7,209 nucleotides of DNA, taken from assembly GCA_031259195.1 (NCBI GenBank), contig JAIRLR010000120.1:1-7209 (forward strand), written 5' to 3'. The DNA is from Streptococcaceae bacterium (lineage in GTDB: Bacteria; Bacillota; Bacilli; Lactobacillales; Streptococcaceae). Of the stretch, positions 7,083 to 7,209 are shown in pieces. Numbering within the stretch: the first letter of the stretch is position 1; the number at the start of each line of letters is the position of its first letter. Under the pieces are notes generated by a model. It did not search any database and had not been told where the DNA came from. It saw only the letters and a program-made list of their open reading frames with translations. Made by a program: the position numbers and the translations under genes.

Positions 7083-7120
7083 GAAATAGCACCACCGCTA
7101 CGCTATTTCTGCGTTTTTTT
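7083..7120 (+). terminator. Terminator-like hairpin within right repeat
   Basis: GAAATAGC (7083-7090) pairs perfectly with GCTATTTC (7102-7109) around an 11-base loop, followed by TGCG and seven T (7114-7120). It would stop plus-strand transcription coming from the ftsY/ISAs1 side. Stem bases differ from the left copy while pairing is kept. The stem is AT-rich, so efficiency is uncertain. Confidence 0.5.
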
Positions 7121-7144
7121 CTGCAAATTGCTTAAAAATTAACC

Positions 7145-7192
7145 AAAAAACCTGTCGGGTTATTACAAGTTGTTTCAAGCTTTGCTTGATTA
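7145..7192 (+). repeat. Perfect 48-bp inverted repeat, right arm
   Basis: Exact reverse complement of bases 1-48. It includes the motif AACCTGTCGGGTT and most of the hairpin at 7164-7201. Confidence 0.92.
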
Positions 7193-7201
7193 CAACTTGT
7201 A
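7164..7201 (+). other. Terminal two-part hairpin of the repeat
   Basis: Outer stem TACAAGTTGT (7164-7173) pairs with ACAACTTGTA (7192-7201); inner stem TCAAGC (7175-7180) pairs with GCTTGA (7184-7189) around a TTT loop, with a small internal bulge. Nearly the whole segment is palindromic. On the left side of the window the same hairpin is cut by the window start. Confidence 0.7.
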
Positions 7202-7209
7202 TAACGGGA

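Larger units (their letters stand above)
6965..7209 (+). repeat. Structured non-coding repeat, right copy with partial tandem duplication
   Basis: Inverted relative of 1-172. It begins at ACCTGTTAAC, directly as the ISAs1 remnant stops, and carries the conserved GTCAAA word near 7021, the terminator-like hairpin at 7083-7120 and the 48-bp identical segment 7145-7192. Unlike the left copy, it has about 55 extra bases between GTCAAA and the CCTCGA word (about 7025-7080). These resemble the distal part of the repeat itself: CTTGATTACAA...AACGGGA at 7052-7077 recurs at 7185-7209, a period of 133 bases. A second tandem unit may continue past the window. No ORF is seen. Confidence 0.75.

Noticed and set aside
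7147..7163. AACCTGTCGGGTT as a recombination (dif- or attC-like) site
   Set aside because: Only a 4-bp inverted match around a short centre; no recombinase gene or second site context supports it.
1..7209. Composite transposon carrying rnc-smc-ftsY
   Set aside because: The flanking IS remnants belong to different families, both are dead, and the cargo is essential core genes in their usual Firmicute order; shared ends are better explained by a dispersed repeat.

Overview
The window holds a core chromosomal operon, rnc-smc-ftsY (RNase III, the SMC chromosome-condensation ATPase and the SRP receptor FtsY). It is boxed in on both sides by decayed insertion sequences and structured, repeated non-coding DNA. 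The gene order is typical of Firmicutes (Bacillus subtilis also has rnc-smc-ftsY). The wording of Smc (GESDxYINK, SGLGKESFSIISQGKVEAIF) and of FtsY (GDPAAVVYDGIKRAK, TREIPDAPHEVLLVLDATTG) resembles Lactobacillales most closely from memory. DNA is moderately AT-rich. A Lactobacillales-type Firmicute is my best guess; it is an inference from remembered protein families, not a search result.

Layout. Bases 1-172: one copy of a structured repeat on the minus strand. Bases 163-985: remnant of an IS5-family element on the minus strand, with at least three frameshifts, an internal deletion, and a 138-bp insertion made of two tandem palindromic units. Bases 1002-6424: rnc, smc and ftsY on the plus strand, with one base between each pair, so they are surely cotranscribed and translationally coupled. 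Bases 6439-6580: a 142-bp near-perfect inverted repeat (37-bp arms) shaped like a MITE or a very long hairpin. Bases about 6570-6973: a shredded ISAs1-family transposase. Bases 6965-7209: a second, inverted and partly tandemly duplicated copy of the structured repeat.

The three intact genes serve general housekeeping: dsRNA processing, chromosome segregation and co-translational membrane targeting. No accessory cargo gene is present. The novelty lies in the repeats. The two outer repeat copies share a perfect 48-bp inverted sequence but are otherwise strongly diverged, and they retain two hairpins whose stems differ by compensatory base pairs, which points to selection on structure or to mobility of a folded unit. 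The palindromic units inside the IS5 remnant are multiples of three, keep the frame and also show a covarying stem pair, recalling protein-coding palindromic elements known from Rickettsia.
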